Below, piece after piece: positions 33,006-41,525 of a DNA stretch of 64,000 nucleotides. This DNA comes from Herbaspirillum sp. SJZ106 (GTDB lineage Bacteria > Pseudomonadota > Gammaproteobacteria > Burkholderiales > Burkholderiaceae_D). Every line of letters begins with the position of its first letter. The first letter of the stretch is position 1. The notes under the pieces were generated by a model. The model made no database searches and was not told where the DNA came from. It saw only the letters and a list, made by a program, of their open reading frames with translations. The stretch covers positions 310,001 to 374,000 of the forward strand of contig NZ_VFNI01000002.1 of assembly GCF_006715495.1 (NCBI RefSeq), written 5' to 3'. Position numbers and translations under genes: made by a program.

Positions 33006-33986
33006 ATGTTGCAAAGCATTCACCGGTTTCAGGACGTGCATGCGCACGCTGCTGCAATCAGTCCATGGAATTTGAGCTACGCGCAGATTTCGGCGGGGCG
33101 TTTGGAAAGTTCCTTGATACAGGTTTCGACCCGGCGCTGCCATGCTTTCCGCGAGCGTATCAACAAGCGCGTTGTGCAGCATGGCGAAGCGCCCAAGGGC
33201 CAAATCTGCTTTGCCTTTCCTGTTTCCGCGCCTGGAGGAGCCCATGTCCAAGGACGTGAAGTCGATGAAGGATGCATGCTGTTTCTTCAGGGCGGAGAGG
33301 AATTCATGTGCCATATGCCCACGGATACCGATCTCTTCGCCATCACGTTCGATCAAGACTTCTTTTATAAATACTTGCCTCGAATGGCTGATCCGGATCG
33401 CATTGCCGCGCTGTTGAAGCAGCCGGTCATGAAAGTCGCCTCCAATGGCTTGCATATGTGCCGAGAGCGGCTCTTGAAGATTTTCTCGCATGCAATGTTG
33501 CCGGTTGCGGGTGATCAGCTGCGGCAGGATGAGCAGTCCGAGCGGAGCGCACGGCGCGAGGAGGCCTTGGAGTTGGCGCTGTTGGGGGAGTTGCTGGGGC
33601 TGTTGTCGGCGCCTGATTGCGATCCTCATCACCATCTGAGCACCGTCCGCAGCTATATCGTTGACAAGCTGCACCGCCAGATCATCGAAGACGCCACCAA
33701 CGTACCCAGCATTTTCGAAGTATGCCAGCGCTTGCGGGTGAGCCGACGCACAATCCAGAACAGTTTTCGTACCGTGGCCGAAACGACGCCCCTGAATTAC
33801 CTGCGCTGCGTACGTTTGAACGGAGTGCGTCGCGAGCTGCTGTCGAGTGAGGACGCCTCGATCGGCGACATTGCTTCCCGCTGGGGCTTTTTCCACCTCA
33901 GCCACTTTGCGGAGGATTACCGCGCGTTGTTCGGTGAACTGCCTTCCCAAACGGCGCGCCGTCCAGCGCAAATAGTCCTCCAGTAA
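33006..33986 (+). CDS. AraC family transcriptional regulator, copy 1 (EutR/FeaR-like)
   Basis: The 326-residue regulator has a cupin-like N-terminal half and a C-terminal double helix-turn-helix: VPSIFEVCQRLRVSRRTIQN and then ASIGDIASRWGFFHLSHFAEDY. The end FGELPSQTARR is typical of the family. I chose ATG 33006 because GGAGAGAGACA precedes it; an in-frame ATG at 32949 would include the hairpin. It is closely similar over its whole length to the protein at 37794 and diverges from the amine oxidase operon. It is the best candidate to bind the five shared motifs. Confidence 0.9.
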   Translation: MLQSIHRFQDVHAHAAAISPWNLSYAQISAGRLESSLIQVSTRRCHAFRERINKRVVQHGEAPKGQICFAFPVSAPGGAHVQGREVDEGCMLFLQGGEEFMCHMPTDTDLFAITFDQDFFYKYLPRMADPDRIAALLKQPVMKVASNGLHMCRERLLKIFSHAMLPVAGDQLRQDEQSERSARREEALELALLGELLGLLSAPDCDPHHHLSTVRSYIVDKLHRQIIEDATNVPSIFEVCQRLRVSRRTIQNSFRTVAETTPLNYLRCVRLNGVRRELLSSEDASIGDIASRWGFFHLSHFAEDYRALFGELPSQTARRPAQIVLQ

Positions 33987-34010
33987 TTCGCGTCGCATTG
34001 GAATTCAACC

Positions 34011-34052
34011 TGCCAATTTGGGCTAAAGGAAAAAAAGCATCTCTTCTAGACT
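34011..34052 (+). promoter_or_regulatory. Regulon site A: motif plus -10 for APC permease copy 2
   Basis: TGCCAATTTGGGCTAAAGG (34011-34029) is followed by TAGACT, 4/6 to a -10, starting 36 bases after the motif start. The leader would be about 85 nt. Confidence 0.6.
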
Positions 34053-34144
34053 GCCAGTTCGCCCATGCTGCATGCGGGCGTGAAGGAGTCGATAGCTATC
34101 ATCGGCGATGTCCAGGAACGCTGGTTTTTATAAGGTAAAGGCCG

Positions 34145-35602
34145 ATGAGCCAGGTCGATTACGCTACCCAAGGCAGGCAAGAAAGCACGCTGAGGAGGAA
34201 TGCCCTGGGCGTGGGCTTTATCATCTTCTTCGTGGTTTCCGCTGCCAGTCCGCTGAGCGTGATCGCCGGCGGCTTTCCTATCGGCATCATGCTGGGCAAC
34301 GGCGCCGGGACCCCAGCGCTGCTGCTGCTGATTCTGCTGTTGCTGCTGGCCTTCTCCGTGGGCTACACCACCATGGCGCGCCACGTCACCAATGCCGGTG
34401 GCTTCTATGCGTTTTCCAGTGCCGGCCTGGGAGGCATCGCCGGCGGTGTGGCCGGGGTGTTGGCTATGTTCGCCTACAACATCCTGCAGATCGGCCTGTA
34501 CGGCATGTTCGGCGGGGTGATGTCAGCTACCATCTTCGATGTCTTCGGCGTCCAGTTGGCGTGGTGGGTCTATGCGGCTGCCGCCATGTTGAGCGTGGCT
34601 GTTCTCGGTTATCGCAATATCGACCTGTCGGCACGGCTACTGTCGGTGGTGGTGATAGCCGAATACATGGCAGTGCTGGTGCTGGATTTCTGTATCCTCC
34701 GCTCGGGCGGCGACCACGGCATCAATCTGGATTCTTTCGCCCCGGCCAACGTCATGAGCGGTACGCCCTCCATCGGCCTGCTGTTTGCCTTTGCCGCCTT
34801 CATCGGTTTCGAAGCCACTACCATCTATGGCGAGGAAGCCAAGGATCCGAAGCGCGCCATCCCCATTGCCACCTATACCGCAGTGCTGCTGATCGGCGGT
34901 TTCTACGGCATTTCGCTATGGGCACTGATCATCGGCGCCGGCAGCGACAAGGTGGTCAAGCTGCTGGAACATATGCAGGATCCAACTGCCTTCATCTATG
35001 TCATGTCGAACCACTATGCAGGCGCCGGCCTGACGGCGCTCATCCGCATCCTGTTCGTCATCAGCATCTATGCCGGGCTGCTGGCCTTCCACAGTTCCGC
35101 GGCGCGTTACTTCTACGCCGTGGGGCGCGATGGACTTCTGCATCGCCTGCTTGGTACCACGCACAAGACCTACCAGAGCCCGCACATGGGATCGGTTCTG
35201 CAAAGCGCGATCGCGGCGGTGGTGGTGACGTTGTTCGCGCTGCTCGATGCCCATCCCATCTTGCACCTGTTCGCCTGGTTCTCCAGCCTGGCCGCGCTGT
35301 GCCTGATTCTGCTGATGATCATGACATCTGCTGCCGTGATCTGCTATTTCCGCCGGCATCCCGATGCCTGTTCCAGCGCCTGGCGTGTGCGCATCCTGCC
35401 GGCGGTGTCGCTGGTGGCTTTGCTCTACATCCTGTGCACGGCGGTCGTGCATTTCGACGTGTTGACTGGCGCCAGCAAGTCCATGTCCTATGCGCTGTGC
35501 TCGATGATTCCGCTGGCCATCGTGCTGGGTGTCATGTTGGCCACCCGCTTGCGCCGCTGTGCACCGCTGCGCTTTGCTGCATTGGGCAGCCACAAGCTCT
35601 AG
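34145..35602 (+). CDS. APC family amino acid/amine permease (copy 2)
   Basis: The 485-residue protein has about twelve membrane segments and APC motifs: SPLSVIAGGFPIGIMLGNG, NAGGFYAFSSAGLGG, and FIGFEATTIYGEEAKDPKRA. It is related to copy 1 but richer in GC. A long open frame in another phase of the same bases (34108-35667) lacks membrane segments and is not real. It has its own motif-bearing promoter and a terminator right after, so it is monocistronic. The substrate is unknown; context suggests an amine or amino acid. Confidence 0.87.
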   Translation: MSQVDYATQGRQESTLRRNALGVGFIIFFVVSAASPLSVIAGGFPIGIMLGNGAGTPALLLLILLLLLAFSVGYTTMARHVTNAGGFYAFSSAGLGGIAGGVAGVLAMFAYNILQIGLYGMFGGVMSATIFDVFGVQLAWWVYAAAAMLSVAVLGYRNIDLSARLLSVVVIAEYMAVLVLDFCILRSGGDHGINLDSFAPANVMSGTPSIGLLFAFAAFIGFEATTIYGEEAKDPKRAIPIATYTAVLLIGGFYGISLWALIIGAGSDKVVKLLEHMQDPTAFIYVMSNHYAGAGLTALIRILFVISIYAGLLAFHSSAARYFYAVGRDGLLHRLLGTTHKTYQSPHMGSVLQSAIAAVVVTLFALLDAHPILHLFAWFSSLAALCLILLMIMTSAAVICYFRRHPDACSSAWRVRILPAVSLVALLYILCTAVVHFDVLTGASKSMSYALCSMIPLAIVLGVMLATRLRRCAPLRFAALGSHKL

Positions 35603-35629
35603 GCCGACGCGCGGGCGAGCGTATAAACA

Positions 35630-35655
35630 ACGGGCCTTGCTGTTGCAAGGCCCGT
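35630..35655 (+). terminator. Terminator after APC permease copy 2
   Basis: ACGGGCCTTGC (35630-35640) pairs perfectly with GCAAGGCCCGT (35645-35655), followed by a T-rich TCTCATTTCT. Confidence 0.7.
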
Positions 35656-35759
35656 TCTCATTTCTGATGCCGGCGACGATAGCGATGCCGCGGTTGGTCA
35701 GGATCTCGTAGGCATTGGCGCCGGCCCAGGGATGGCTGGACATGTCTGGGGGAAAAGAT

Positions 35760-35798
35760 GAAAAAAAGACGCGGCGCAGCTCACGCCACGTCGCGTCT
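35760..35798 (-). terminator. Terminator of the aldehyde dehydrogenase gene
   Basis: AGACGCG (35767-35773) pairs with CGCGTCT (35792-35798); a run of A at 35761-35767 gives the U-run on the minus strand. Confidence 0.65.
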
Positions 35799-35816
35799 GT
35801 CAGGAGGGATTCGGAA

Positions 35817-37283
35817 TCAGGAGGCCAACAGCACGGTGACCGTCTTTTCTTCGGTGTAGGCCAGTGCGCCCGCCAGGCCGCCTTCGCGACCCATGCCGCT
35901 GTCCTTGATGCCACCCCAGGGCAGATTGGCGTCCAGCGGGCTCCAGCAGTTCACGCCCACCGCGCCGACCTTGATGCCGGACGCGACGCGATGCGCACGC
36001 GCCAGGTTGTTGGTCCAGACGGTAGCGGCCAGGCCGTAGTTGGAATCGTTGGCCAGGGCGATGGCTTCTTCTTCGGTATCGAACGTGATGATGGTTCCTA
36101 CCGGCCCGAAGATTTCTTCGCGGGCAATACGCATGCTGTTGTTGGCATCGGCGAAGATGGTCGGCTGCACGAACCAACCCTTGTCCGGACGCGAGACGCC
36201 TCCGGCCAGCAGGGTGGCGCCTTCATCTAGGCCTTGCTGGATGTAGCGGTTCACGCGCTCGAACTGCGCCTTCTTGGCTACCGGCCCCATGCGCACACCC
36301 GGCTGGCTGGGGTCGCCCACGGTGATGCCGGTGGCAGCCTCGGCCAATGCCTTGGCGAAGCGCTGCGCCAGGCCGCGCTGCACCAGGATGCGCGAGCCGG
36401 CCGCACACACCTGGCCTTGGTTGACGAACAGGCCCAGCGTGCAGCCGAACAGCGCATCCTCGAAGGGCGCATCGTCGAATACGATCTGTGGGCTCTTGCC
36501 GCCCAGTTCCAACGTGACGCGCTTGAACTGTTCGCCGGCGATGCGCTGGATGGCGCGCCCAGCTTCAGGGCTGCCGGTGAAGCTGATCTTGGCCACGTCG
36601 GGATGTTCGCACAGTGCGCGGCCGACGGAGTTGCCATAACCGGTTACGACGTTGATGACGCCGTCCGGGAAGCCGGCTTCCTGTGCCAGGCGCGCCAGAT
36701 GTAGCGCCGATTGCGGGGTTTCCTCGGCTGGCTTGACCACTACCGTGCAGCCGGCCGCGAGCAACGCCGCGACCTTCCAGCTGGTAATCATCAGCGGCGC
36801 GTTCCAGGGGAGGATCGCGCCGACTACGCCGATGGGTTCGCGCACGGTATAGGACAGGGTTGGCTTGCCCATGTAACCGGCTGTAGGGATGGTGCGGCCT
36901 TCCATCTGGTTGGCCCAGCCGGCCGCCGCGCGTAGATGGCTGATGGCGTTGGGCACGTCCATCATGCGCGGTTCCATCGGTGAGCGGCCGATGGCGCGCG
37001 CATCCATGTCGGCCAGCAGGTCGCTATCGCGCTCCACCAGCGCGGCCAGCTTGTGCAGCAGCTGGCCGCGTTGCAGACCTGACAGCTTGCTCCAGGCGCC
37101 GCCTTCCAATTGCCCCTTGGCGGCGGCAACAGCGCGTGCCACATCGGCGGCCGTGCCTTGTGCGGCGCTGGCATAGACTTCTTCGTTAATGGGATTGACC
37201 AGGTTCATGCGCTGGCCATCGGAGGCCTCTGTGGCCTGGCCGGCAATAAAGTGCTGAAGATGGAGAGACATGCTCATTCTCAT
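35817..37283 (-). CDS. Aldehyde dehydrogenase family protein
   Basis: The 488-residue enzyme carries the NAD-dependent ALDH motifs: LPWNAPLMITSWKVAALLAAGC, SFTGSPEAGR, the catalytic Glu in LELGGKSP and the catalytic Cys in NQGQVCAAGSR. Three in-frame ATGs (37283, 37277, 37271) lie close together; 37283 is given. It is monocistronic, with its own motif-bearing promoter and a terminator. Between an amine permease and an AraC regulator, it most likely oxidises the aldehyde made by the amine oxidase. Confidence 0.88.
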   Translation of the reverse strand: MRMSMSLHLQHFIAGQATEASDGQRMNLVNPINEEVYASAAQGTAADVARAVAAAKGQLEGGAWSKLSGLQRGQLLHKLAALVERDSDLLADMDARAIGRSPMEPRMMDVPNAISHLRAAAGWANQMEGRTIPTAGYMGKPTLSYTVREPIGVVGAILPWNAPLMITSWKVAALLAAGCTVVVKPAEETPQSALHLARLAQEAGFPDGVINVVTGYGNSVGRALCEHPDVAKISFTGSPEAGRAIQRIAGEQFKRVTLELGGKSPQIVFDDAPFEDALFGCTLGLFVNQGQVCAAGSRILVQRGLAQRFAKALAEAATGITVGDPSQPGVRMGPVAKKAQFERVNRYIQQGLDEGATLLAGGVSRPDKGWFVQPTIFADANNSMRIAREEIFGPVGTIITFDTEEEAIALANDSNYGLAATVWTNNLARAHRVASGIKVGAVGVNCWSPLDANLPWGGIKDSGMGREGGLAGALAYTEEKTVTVLLAS

Positions 37284-37369
37284 GTTGGCGGTTGTCGAGG
37301 GAAACGGCATGCGGCCACTTGCGCGCTGCTCACGCTGGGAGTTATGCAATCTGGCCTGCATGTAGCCAG

Positions 37370-37411
37370 AATGTATAGAGAGCAGGGCGGTGCAGTTAGC
37401 CCAAATGAGCA
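37370..37411 (-). promoter_or_regulatory. Regulon site D: motif plus -10 for the aldehyde dehydrogenase
   Basis: On the minus strand TGCTCATTTGGGCTAACTG occupies 37411-37393. CTATACATT follows, placing a -10-like hexamer (ATACAT or TACATT) 35-36 bases after the motif start. Confidence 0.6.
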
Positions 37412-37523
37412 ATTCGGCGTGGCAGGAAACGCCCCGGAATTCGTATAGGGGGTACGAGCCGCAAGCCTGCCATTGCCATCAGGAAAGGGTTGTTGCTCAT
37501 TTCCTGCTCGGGGTGCATTGATG

Positions 37524-37625
37524 TTGTGCGTAAAAGCAGAAATTGCACTATTTTGAAAAATGAGGTGACAAGGTATATAAATTTGTAAAAGTATTTGCTA
37601 AATTTTTCCTTTGAGATAAATTTGC
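37524..37625 (+). promoter_or_regulatory. Upstream region conserved between the two AraC genes (copy 2)
   Basis: About 102 bp align with 32736-32838 with one small indel: TTGTGCGTAAA, AAATTGCACTAT, TTGAAAAA and TATTTGCTAAATTT followed by TTCCTTTGAGATAAA. It lies in the 510-bp gap 37284-37793, which holds no gene. Confidence 0.6.
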
Positions 37626-37748
37626 ATAAAATAGAAAAATAAAGCAGGTGCTATGCGATCCCCGGGCCGGTTGCCAATCCCGTCCTTGTTGCTGCGGCAG
37701 ACCTTGAACGAAAAATAACAGTGCAGGCACATTAAATGCATGGAGACA

Positions 37749-37778
37749 GAGCCGCGCTCGCGGGAGCAATCGCGGCTC
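37749..37778 (+). promoter_or_regulatory. Hairpin just before the AraC copy 2 ribosome binding site
   Basis: GAGCCGCG (37749-37756) pairs with CGCGGCTC (37771-37778) around a 14-base loop, 4 bases before GGAGAGAG. Relative to copy 1, two A-U pairs have become G-C pairs. Confidence 0.6.
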
Positions 37779-37793
37779 ACTTGGAGAGAGACC

Positions 37794-38771
37794 ATGTTGC
37801 AAAGCATTCACCGTTTTCAGGATGTGCATGTGCACGCCGCCGCCATCGGTGCGTGGAAGCAGACCTATGCGCAGATTTCCGCCGGCAAGCTGGAGAGCTC
37901 GCTGATGCAACTGTCGACCCGGCGTTGCCATGCCTTCCGCGAACGCATCAACAAGCGGGTGGTGCAGCATGGCGAAGCGCCAAAGGACCAGATCTGCTTC
38001 GCCTTCCCCATCACCACGCCGGGTGCGGCGCACGTGCAAGGGCGCGAAGCCGATGACAAGAGCATCCTGTTCCTGCAGGGTGGTGAGGAGTTCATGTTCC
38101 ACATGCCGATGGACACCGACCTGCTGTCGCTGACCTTCGACAGCGACCTGTTTGAGGAGCATCTGCATCAGATGCCTGATCCGGATCGCATCGCCGCGCT
38201 GTTGAAGCAGCCGGTCATCAAAGTACCGCCGGCGGGCTTGCGCGCCTGTCGCGAGCGGCTGCTGAACATCTTTTCGCGTGCGATGCTGCAGATCGATGGC
38301 GGCCAGTGGCAGTACGATGCCCAGGCCGATCAGCGCGAGCAGGCGCTGGAATCGTCGCTGCTGGGAGAGTTGTTGGGGCTGTTGTCGGCGCCGGATTGTG
38401 ATCCCAGCCGCCAGATGAGCACCACCCGCAGCTATATCGTCGAAAAGTTGCATCGCCAGACTATCGTCGATGCTGCCAATGTCCCTAGCATCTTCGAGGT
38501 ATGCCAGCGTCTGCAGGTAAGCCGGCGCACGGTGCAGAACAGTTTCCAGGCCGTGGCAGAGACCACCCCGCTGAACTATCTGCGCTGCTTGCGGCTGAAC
38601 GGCGTACGGCGCGAACTGTTGTCCACCATGGCGCAGCAGGCATCGATCGGCGATATCGCCTCACGCTGGGGCTTTTTCCACCTGAGCCACTTTGCCGAGG
38701 ATTACCAGGCCTTGTTTGGCGAGTTGCCATCGCAGACCTCGCGACGCTCGATGCAGAAAGTATTCCAGTAG
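37794..38771 (+). CDS. AraC family transcriptional regulator, copy 2 (EutR/FeaR-like)
   Basis: This 325-residue regulator shares with copy 1 the start MLQSIHRFQDVH, the RRCHAFRERINKRVVQHGEA segment, and almost all of the DNA-binding domain (VPSIFEVCQRL, SRRT, GFFHLSHFAEDY). DNA-contacting helices are nearly the same, so both probably recognise the same sites. The N-terminal ligand half differs more, which may mean different inducers. ATG 37794 follows GGAGAGAGACC. It diverges from the aldehyde dehydrogenase and converges with the IclR gene. Confidence 0.9.
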   Translation: MLQSIHRFQDVHVHAAAIGAWKQTYAQISAGKLESSLMQLSTRRCHAFRERINKRVVQHGEAPKDQICFAFPITTPGAAHVQGREADDKSILFLQGGEEFMFHMPMDTDLLSLTFDSDLFEEHLHQMPDPDRIAALLKQPVIKVPPAGLRACRERLLNIFSRAMLQIDGGQWQYDAQADQREQALESSLLGELLGLLSAPDCDPSRQMSTTRSYIVEKLHRQTIVDAANVPSIFEVCQRLQVSRRTVQNSFQAVAETTPLNYLRCLRLNGVRRELLSTMAQQASIGDIASRWGFFHLSHFAEDYQALFGELPSQTSRRSMQKVFQ

Positions 38772-38790
38772 TCGTCGCCGGTCATGCAAG

Positions 38791-38817
38791 CGCGCCGCCC
38801 AGGGGCGGCGCGTTTTT
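38791..38817 (+). terminator. Terminator of AraC copy 2
   Basis: CGCGCCGCC (38791-38799) pairs with GGCGGCGCG (38804-38812), followed by five T. Confidence 0.8.
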
Positions 38818-38829
38818 CATGCGGGTTCT

Positions 38830-39588
38830 TCAGCCCGCAATGCGCGCCGTGATCTTGCGCGCCGCATCGGTAATCAGTCCCGACAGGAAGTCGCGGTTGA
38901 AGGCATTGACCCGTTCGGTATTGCCGGCCAGCGTGATGCTGCCCAAGATGCGCTGCTTCTCGTCGAAGATGGGCGCAGCGATGCCGATCTTGCCCGGGTC
39001 CAACTCGCCCTCGCTGACGCAGAAGCCATCCCTGCGTATTTTCAGCATCACCTTCGAGAAATCCTTCCAGTTGCTGCCCACCAGCCGCAGTTCCTCTGCA
39101 TTGGCCTGGTCGAAGTGCTTGCGCAATTGGCGCGGCAGCAGGTAGGCCAGGATCACGCGCGCCGTGGCGCTGTGGAACAGATCCATGGGGGAGCCGCGTC
39201 CATAGTTCAGGCGTGCGTCATTGCTGCCTGACTCCTGCAGGATGTTGATCACCGTCGACCCGTACAACTCGCTGATCAGCAACTCCAATCCGGTCTGCGC
39301 CACCAGGTCGCCGACGATGTCTCGGCTGGCCGAGAGCAAGGGGTCGAAGCGCGTCATGTGACTGTCAAGCTCGATCACCTTCGGCCCTACTGCGTAGCCT
39401 CGCGGCATCTTCACCAGCAGACCGGCATTGCCCAGCTCCCGCACATAGCGATAGGCGCTGGCCGGCGTATAGCCCAACTGGGCGCAGATCATATCGACGT
39501 CGATGACGGGTTGGCTGGGTTTGAACAGGGTCAGGACATCCAGCATGCGGCTCAGGCTATTCATGGTCTTGGTCGTGGTTGAAGGCAT
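38830..39588 (-). CDS. IclR family transcriptional regulator
   Basis: The 252-residue protein has an N-terminal winged helix (SLSRMLDVLTLF, then QLGYTPASAYRYVRELGNAGLL) and the IclR effector domain (GCVSEG-like GFCVSEGELDPGKIGIAAPIFD, then GSITLAG). It is divergent from the ThDP-enzyme operon and is its likely local regulator, perhaps responding to a pathway acid. I chose ATG 39588; upstream residues do not match. The ten-gene operon may thus be under both IclR and AraC-type control. Confidence 0.9.
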   Translation of the reverse strand: MPSTTTKTMNSLSRMLDVLTLFKPSQPVIDVDMICAQLGYTPASAYRYVRELGNAGLLVKMPRGYAVGPKVIELDSHMTRFDPLLSASRDIVGDLVAQTGLELLISELYGSTVINILQESGSNDARLNYGRGSPMDLFHSATARVILAYLLPRQLRKHFDQANAEELRLVGSNWKDFSKVMLKIRRDGFCVSEGELDPGKIGIAAPIFDEKQRILGSITLAGNTERVNAFNRDFLSGLITDAARKITARIAG

Positions 39589-39656
39589 TCGGGGCGCCTG
39601 ATGGCTGGCTATTGTAAGGCCCCCCGGCTTCATGGGAACGGGGTGGTTGCACCAAT

Positions 39657-39698
39657 TGCCGATTTGGGCTCAAGGCTATTGCATAAATCTCTTATATT
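39657..39698 (+). promoter_or_regulatory. Regulon site B: motif plus -10 for the ThDP-enzyme operon
   Basis: TGCCGATTTGGGCTCAAGG (39657-39675) is followed by TATATT (39693-39698), 5/6 to a -10, starting exactly 36 bases after the motif start. The 303-bp IclR/ThDP gap (39589-39891) contains no gene. Confidence 0.65.
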
Positions 39699-39891
39699 CA
39701 AAATCAAGCAATAAATCATTAGTTCGATATGATGAATTATGTACAAATTTCATCTATACGAAAATATGTAATTTTACGCCGGATTGATTTGAGATGCCGC
39801 AAACCAGCTCGCCGCTACGGTGATGCTGGTCTGTTCAACCCTACAAGAGCGCCCATGTGCGGCGCTGGCCGCTGGCGGCAAAGGAAGAGAA

Positions 39892-41451
39892 ATGACCCGA
39901 TACACTGGAGCGCACGCATTATGGGCCGGCCTGCTGGCGCAAGGCGTGGACACCTGTTTCGCCAACCCCGGCACGACTGAACTGGATCTGGTGCGCGGCC
40001 TGGAGAGCTTTCCCAAGCTGCGCTGCGTGGTGGCCCTGCAAGAGAACGTCTGCACGGGCGCTGCCGACGGCTACGGCCGTATGCTGGGCCGTCCGGCCAG
40101 CACGCTGCTGCACTTGGGGCCGGGCTTTGCCAATGGCATCGCCAACCTGCACAACGCGCGCCGCGCCCGTACGCCCATCGTCAACATCATCGGCGACCAT
40201 ACCAGTTGGCACCTGCCCTATGACGCGCCGCTGACGTCGGACATCGAATCGCTGGCCTATCCGGTTTCGGGCTGGGTCCACCGCATCACCGGTTCCGCCG
40301 ATATCGTTCCGGCCGCCACCGAGTCCGTGCGCCAGAGCATGGCGGCAGGCGGGCAAGGCAGCACCCTGATCTTCCCGGCCGACTACCAATTCGAGGTGAT
40401 GGAGCCGGTAAGCGCCGCTGCGACCGGTCAGGCCAGCGCCACCGAGCCCGCCGATGACTACCAGCCCGCCCAGGCCATGGCGCGCATTCAGCGTGCTCGG
40501 CGCGTGGTGTTCCTGCTGGGCGGCGGCGGCGATGACAGCGGTCTGGGCGCGCGCGCGCAGCGCGCCGTGGCGCGCATCGCCGCGCAACTGGGATGCGGTG
40601 TCTACGCTGAAACCTTCCCGGCGCGCGCCGAGCGGGGCCAGGGTTTGCCTTCCTTTGACCGCCTGCCTTATTTCCCGGAACCGGTGCGTCAAGTGCTCGA
40701 TGAGGCCGACCTGGTGGTGCTGGTAGGCGCCTTGCCGCCAATCACCTACTTCGGCTACGTCGGTCATCCCAGCGCCTTGGTGGCACCCGAACGCTTGTTG
40801 ACAATCAGCCTGCCCGGTCATCCCGCCGCCGAGCGCGTCGAGCAACTGGCCGACGCGCTGGCCGCGCCGGCCTACGTGATGCCGCAGCACGACTTGCCTG
40901 CCATGCCCGAGGGTGAACTGACGCCGCAGAAGATCGCCGCCGTGCTGGCGCGCGAACTGCCGGAGCGCGCCATCGTCTCGGTAGAGGGGGGCACCTGCGG
41001 CTATCCCTTCTATGCCGTCTCCGATGCGGCTCGTGCGCATACGGTCCTGACTAACACCGGCGGTGCCATCGGCCAGGGTTTGCCTGTGGCGTTGGGCGCG
41101 GCGGTGGCCTGCCCGGATCGCACCGTGGTCGGCCTGCTTTCGGACGGCAGCACGCAATACACCATCCAGACGCTATGGTCGCTGGCGCACGAAAAAGCCA
41201 AGGTGGTGGTGTTGATCGCCGCCAACCACCAGTACGCCATCCTGCGCAACGAACTGCGCCGCGATGGTGCTGTCCTCGGCGAGCGCGCCGCACAGATGAC
41301 CTCGTTGGACCATCCCCGCATCGACTGGGTGGGACTGGCGCAGTCCTATGGCGTGCCCGCCTCGCGGGCCGAGAACGCGCAGCAATTGCAGCAGCAATTG
41401 CAGGCCGCTTTCGCCGGCGAAGGCCCGGCCCTGATCGAGATGGCGCTGTAA
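39892..41451 (+). CDS. Thiamine-diphosphate enzyme (acetolactate synthase / benzoylformate decarboxylase-like)
   Basis: The 519-residue enzyme has all three ThDP domains. The cofactor-activating glutamate is Glu51 in VVALQENVCTGAADGYGR, and the ThDP/Mg motif is SDGSTQYTIQTLWSLAHEKA ending in ANHQYAIL, closest to benzoylformate decarboxylase in layout. The N-terminal FANPGTTELDL fits catabolic 2-oxo-acid decarboxylases. ATG 39892 follows AAGGAAGAG. It is the first gene of the operon controlled by site B. A 2-oxo-acid substrate is likely; which one is unknown. Confidence 0.85.
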   Translation: MTRYTGAHALWAGLLAQGVDTCFANPGTTELDLVRGLESFPKLRCVVALQENVCTGAADGYGRMLGRPASTLLHLGPGFANGIANLHNARRARTPIVNIIGDHTSWHLPYDAPLTSDIESLAYPVSGWVHRITGSADIVPAATESVRQSMAAGGQGSTLIFPADYQFEVMEPVSAAATGQASATEPADDYQPAQAMARIQRARRVVFLLGGGGDDSGLGARAQRAVARIAAQLGCGVYAETFPARAERGQGLPSFDRLPYFPEPVRQVLDEADLVVLVGALPPITYFGYVGHPSALVAPERLLTISLPGHPAAERVEQLADALAAPAYVMPQHDLPAMPEGELTPQKIAAVLARELPERAIVSVEGGTCGYPFYAVSDAARAHTVLTNTGGAIGQGLPVALGAAVACPDRTVVGLLSDGSTQYTIQTLWSLAHEKAKVVVLIAANHQYAILRNELRRDGAVLGERAAQMTSLDHPRIDWVGLAQSYGVPASRAENAQQLQQQLQAAFAGEGPALIEMAL

Positions 41452-41525
41452 GGCTCCAGCCGGGCGCATTCGCTTACCTGCCGGCATCGCCGGAACGTAT
41501 TGATCGCATTGAACAAGGAGCAAGC

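Noticed and set aside
34108..35667. A 519-codon frame overlapping APC permease copy 2 on the same strand
   Set aside because: It reads as Arg/Gly/His-rich sequence without membrane segments, whereas the frame from 34145 is a clear APC permease.
35650..35756. Minus-strand reading frame with MSSHPWAGANAYEILTNRG between APC permease copy 2 and the aldehyde dehydrogenase
   Set aside because: It could be a gene remnant, but the frame runs through the permease terminator and no family was recognised.
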